From contig CAYQUX010000004.1 in the NCBI GenBank assembly GCA_964420995.1, positions 1 to 64,000 on the forward strand: a stretch of DNA of 64,000 bases, read 5' to 3'. Under the pieces are notes generated by a model. That model was not told the DNA's origin, made no database searches, and was given only the letters and a program-made list of their open reading frames with translations. This document shows, one piece after another, positions 61,019 through 64,000 of the stretch. This DNA comes from Leptolinea sp964420995 (GTDB lineage Bacteria > Chloroflexota > Anaerolineae > Anaerolineales > Anaerolineaceae). A program made the translations under genes and the position numbers. Each line of letters opens with the position of its first letter. The stretch's first letter is position 1.

Positions 61019-62281
61019 TTAATTGCTGCCATCCAGGCTGGTTCTTTCGGAAGCCATCACGTTTTCAATATATTCCAGCACACGATCAATGATATGCTCA
61101 TTGGTGAATCTTTCATTCATTGTCTGGATCGTCTTTTCTCGCATTTTCCGGGTAGTCTGGTCACTCTTAACAAGACTGACAAAGGATTCTGCGAACGCCT
61201 CTGGATCATCCACGGGTACAAGAAAACCATTTTCACCATGCTCAATAAGGTCCAGAGGACCTCCGGCTTTGGATGCTATGACTGGTAAACCCTGAGACAT
61301 GGCTTCCAGAACGGTGCGTCCAAACGGCTCCTCCCATCTTGATGGGAAGAGCAGGGCATCATAGTCTTTGTACATATTCATGACCTGTGAATAATCCACC
61401 CAGCCGAGAAAGTGAACGTTTTCTTCCAGATCCAATTCCCTGACCAATGTCCGCAATTCTGCCATATAAGTTTGTGTACCCTGTCCAATGATATCCAGGC
61501 TGATATTGGACAATTTATGCGTATGCTTCAGAACTTCAATCGTCTTTATGGCAACATCAGGCGCTTTCTCTGGGACCAGGCGGCCAACAAAAAGCAGATG
61601 CGGATAACCAAAACGTTTTCTAGGTAATTCACCCAGTAAATCGAGAGGGAGTATGGTGTTGGATTGCAGACCACGCGGAATGACAGAAATAATTTCTTCG
61701 GAGAAACCTTGTTTGATGTGAATCTTTTTTAGAGATTCACTGGTCATGAGCAAATGTTTGACGTTTAATTGTTCGAAATCTCGCAGGCCGTGAAGGATTG
61801 CCCTGTACTTTTTCCGCAACATACTGGGGTCATCAACGAGCCCGGTCTTGAGATCGATAAGCCAGTAATCATCAATGTTATAAATACAGGGTATATCCTC
61901 CGATTGAACCGCGATAATTGGTCCGGTTCCCAAGTTGGCCATATTCCAGATGATCACAAGATCGGGTTTTTCATCCGCCAAAAATTCTCGTGTAATTTTG
62001 GAATTCTTCCGGCTTTCGTATGCCCATTTGACATGCACGCATCTTTTCAAAAGGCCAATACGATCCAGCAGATTATTCCTGCCGGGTTTGTATTTTTCCA
62101 GGAAGTACAAAATTCGATGAATATTTCCTTGTACAGAGGTCTGGTCACAACCCCAGCTGCTGGTTAAGATCATCACTTCGTGTCCACGGCGGCTGATCTC
62201 ATCGGCGGTCTCTTTGCAGGATATTTCGTATCCTCCTACGGCGAGCGGCGGATACAGATCTGTGATCATTAAAATCTTCAT
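61019..62281 (-). CDS. GT4-family glycosyltransferase
   Basis: A 420-residue GT-B enzyme. LMITDLYPPLAVGGYEISCK opens it; LLFVGRLVPEKAPDVAIKTI, LDIIGQGTQTYMAELRTLV and LLFPSRWEEPFGRTVLEAMS (the E-x7-E donor motif) complete the donor half. The closing PVIASKAGGPLDLIEHGENG is intact. The damaged copy just upstream shows what this motif looks like when decayed. More AT-rich than genes to its left. Confidence 0.93.
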   Translation of the reverse strand: MKILMITDLYPPLAVGGYEISCKETADEISRRGHEVMILTSSWGCDQTSVQGNIHRILYFLEKYKPGRNNLLDRIGLLKRCVHVKWAYESRKNSKITREFLADEKPDLVIIWNMANLGTGPIIAVQSEDIPCIYNIDDYWLIDLKTGLVDDPSMLRKKYRAILHGLRDFEQLNVKHLLMTSESLKKIHIKQGFSEEIISVIPRGLQSNTILPLDLLGELPRKRFGYPHLLFVGRLVPEKAPDVAIKTIEVLKHTHKLSNISLDIIGQGTQTYMAELRTLVRELDLEENVHFLGWVDYSQVMNMYKDYDALLFPSRWEEPFGRTVLEAMSQGLPVIASKAGGPLDLIEHGENGFLVPVDDPEAFAESFVSLVKSDQTTRKMREKTIQTMNERFTNEHIIDRVLEYIENVMASERTSLDGSN

Positions 62282-62528
62282 GTTCTTGTTTCCAAACGTC
62301 TCAAAAAATTCTCCCTCGTTTCTTCAATACTACCAGCAACCGTTCCCAGGGTCAAACCTGAAAAAATGAATCCCGGGCGAGAGCAGAACCGGTTCCAGGT
62401 TTTTTTGATAGTTCATCATTTCCCCTGACCGTATTTTTATTGCAGGTTATCCAATTCCAGGTCAACTACACTTTCCAGCGTGAATTTCTATTTTACTGTC
62501 TTGATTCCCGCAAGCCTTACCCGCCGTG

Positions 62529-62842
62529 TTAGTTAGGGGTCATACTATTGGTGACCACATTGGCAAACACAGCAGGATCATCAACCGAAATAAAAAAACC
62601 GTTCCTGCCATCCTCAACATTGATTCGGACAAAAGGTTTTTCCCAGCTAGGCGGTACCAGCAGTGCGTCATATTCGGGCAAAACGAATTATGTTGGAAAT
62701 GATCATGCCAGCCGGAAAATTGAACATTGTCATTCAGACCATGTTCAAAGATTCTGCTGTTCAAGTCGTGAATATCGTCTTCTGGGCCATAACCGAAAAT
62801 ATCAAGTTGTGTGTTTTCAATGTTATATTTCTGTTCTTTCAT
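62529..62842 (-). pseudogene. Decayed GT4 glycosyltransferase remnant
   Basis: Only the donor-domain end survives and in two frames. Frame one reads LDIFGYGPEDDIHDLNSRIF then VQFSGWHDHFQ. After a one-base shift near 62685 the second frame continues PEYDALLVPPSWEKPFVR and INVEDGRNGFFISVDDPAVF before a stop at 62529. The middle of the donor motif (usually about 25 residues containing EAMS-GLPVVA) is deleted and the N-terminal two-thirds are missing. Not functional; source is a GT4 gene like its neighbour. Confidence 0.8.
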
Positions 62843-64000
62843 GGTTTTGACAGCCAGAGGCGTATTCTTTTCATGGGGAAAATGGAATAGATGCCAATAC
62901 CTTCAAGCAATAAACCAATATCCTTCTTCGTGATAATCGAAAAGAGAAAGGATGAGAGGACATAACCGGCAAAAAACACGCTCTTCAGGAGCAGTCCACC
63001 CGGTTGAATAAGAATTACCAGAAAACACCAGATACAGGCGAGGATTATGGGTCGTAAATATTTTGAAAAATTTACATGAACTGATTTATGCACAAAATAT
63101 CGATTGAGGGGTAAGGCTGTCAGTGTCCCGATCATATTTCCAATGGTTGCCCCGATAAGGCCGATCAAGGGGATAAGAACGACAGTTCCAATCCAACTGA
63201 TGATCGCGTTGATGGTGTTGATCACCGGCGGTTTTTTTGTATCTCCCACCGCCACCAGTGTTGTACCCATCACGTTGCTGATTAACGAGATACTCAGGTT
63301 TACCATGAAAAGCACGAATATTGGATAAGCGGAAGAATATTTACTGGTAAAGACCAACTCAAGGATTTCACGCCCAAAAAGGATGGTAAACATCACGGCG
63401 AGCAAAGTTATGAAGGCAACAATACGCAGGGCTTCATTTAATAATTCAGCCGCCTGGGACGTCCCGCCTTGAGCGAACCGCCTGGAAAAATTGGGAAAAT
63501 ACACGGATTTAAACGGATCATAAAAACTACGCAGGGCTTCAGGTATTTTCCGCGCGACTTCATACATGGCCAGGTCAGCCGGTTGCAGATAAACCGCAAT
63601 GGCTAAAGAGTCAATACGGTTAAAAATGAACGTTAAGATGCCATTTATTTGCAGGGGGTATCCAAAATTGAGTAATTCCTTAAAAATGGCGGCATTAAAA
63701 ATAAAGCGTTTCCTTATGGGAATTATTATGAACGCGATAACAGATGACAGGAGGGAAGAAAAAACTCTGGCAAGGATCAATAAATGAATATCACCATTGA
63801 TGGCACAGAGAATAATGATGAGCACCAGGAATGTGATACTCGAAATTGTGTTTACCAGGGCAATTTTTGAAAAAAGGAAACATCCCTGCAATGTGGAATT
63901 AAGCAGGTTGCTCATGCTATCTGCTGAAAATAGGAGTGGAACGTAAAGAAAGAAAATTGGCAGTAATGATTGGTGAAAGAGGATATCAAAAAGCGGCCTG
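62839..64000 (-). CDS. Polysaccharide flippase (Wzx/MATE-like), incomplete at window end
   Basis: At least 387 residues of a polytopic membrane protein; the frame remains open to the window edge, so the N-terminus lies outside. Typical oligosaccharide-flippase segments are PLLFSADSMSNLLNSTLQG, LLNFGYPLQINGILTFIFNR, LAIAVYLQPADLAMYEVARK and LISNVMGTTLVAVGDTKKPP. It should carry lipid-linked repeat units across the membrane for the polymer built by the neighbouring transferases. An internal ATG at 63915 is not the true start. Confidence 0.88.
   Translation of the reverse strand, partial: RPLFDILFHQSLLPIFFLYVPLLFSADSMSNLLNSTLQGCFLFSKIALVNTISSITFLVLIIILCAINGDIHLLILARVFSSLLSSVIAFIIIPIRKRFIFNAAIFKELLNFGYPLQINGILTFIFNRIDSLAIAVYLQPADLAMYEVARKIPEALRSFYDPFKSVYFPNFSRRFAQGGTSQAAELLNEALRIVAFITLLAVMFTILFGREILELVFTSKYSSAYPIFVLFMVNLSISLISNVMGTTLVAVGDTKKPPVINTINAIISWIGTVVLIPLIGLIGATIGNMIGTLTALPLNRYFVHKSVHVNFSKYLRPIILACIWCFLVILIQPGGLLLKSVFFAGYVLSSFLFSIITKKDIGLLLEGIGIYSIFPMKRIRLWLSKP

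Overview
The window reads as a stretch of a mid-GC, free-living bacterial chromosome. It is probably a metagenome-derived scaffold, because two runs of exactly 100 N sit inside tandem-repeat arrays (23576-23675 and 26306-26405). Gene style (lipoproteins with LacI/ROK sugar control, KimA-like permease, DnaA_N-type replication protein, DUF5679 and YjfB small proteins, abundant G/C-rich palindromic repeats) fits Chloroflexota, most likely Anaerolineae. That taxonomic call is inference; no rRNA or tRNA gene is visible.

0-10 kb holds a self-controlled ROK regulator, a cupin, a YbaK-like deacylase with an unusual interleaved inverted-repeat leader, an AT-rich solitary TIR-like gene, and a three-gene unit. 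That unit is a lipoprotein, a 39-residue membrane microprotein ending in WIYQGF, and a DltB-like MBOAT acyltransferase. An EamA exporter and a chemoreceptor follow. 10-15.3 kb is a plasmid-like replication/partition module: DnaA_N initiator, two ribbon-helix-helix proteins, an ExeA/TniB-like ATPase and ParA. It carries a consensus par promoter overlapped by repeated GGCGACCC boxes and a 25-bp-period repeat array next to the parA operon. Two YjfB-like small genes lie inside it.

15.4-27 kb is repeat-rich. A type III-like restriction system (Mod with a foreign-looking AT-rich target-recognition segment and an in-frame palindromic-repeat insertion; Res helicase-nuclease with a C-terminal HEPN-like motif) is interleaved with two DUF559 nuclease genes. 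An Amt transporter plus a 37-residue membrane protein is flanked by two different tandem-repeat arrays. RtcB and a small membrane protein follow. 29-35 kb encodes a signalling cluster: STAS-like protein, a periplasmic-sensor histidine kinase, a CheY-like regulator and a REC-GAF-GAF-HD-GYP protein. MntP and a KimA-like permease come next.

38-51 kb is dominated by an L-arabinose regulon. lacI-dehydrogenase-araB-araD-araA reads leftward and a YtfQ-RT-YjfF-like furanose ABC transporter reads rightward. Each side has a consensus sigma-70 promoter carrying a related palindromic operator, and the transporter has a long leader with predicted RNA structure. 51-64 kb is a surface-polysaccharide locus: two NodB-type deacetylases, a beta-helix lipoprotein, a DUF354 protein, a PaaK/CapK-like ligase, four GT4-like glycosyltransferases, a decayed GT4 remnant, and a flippase that runs off the window end.
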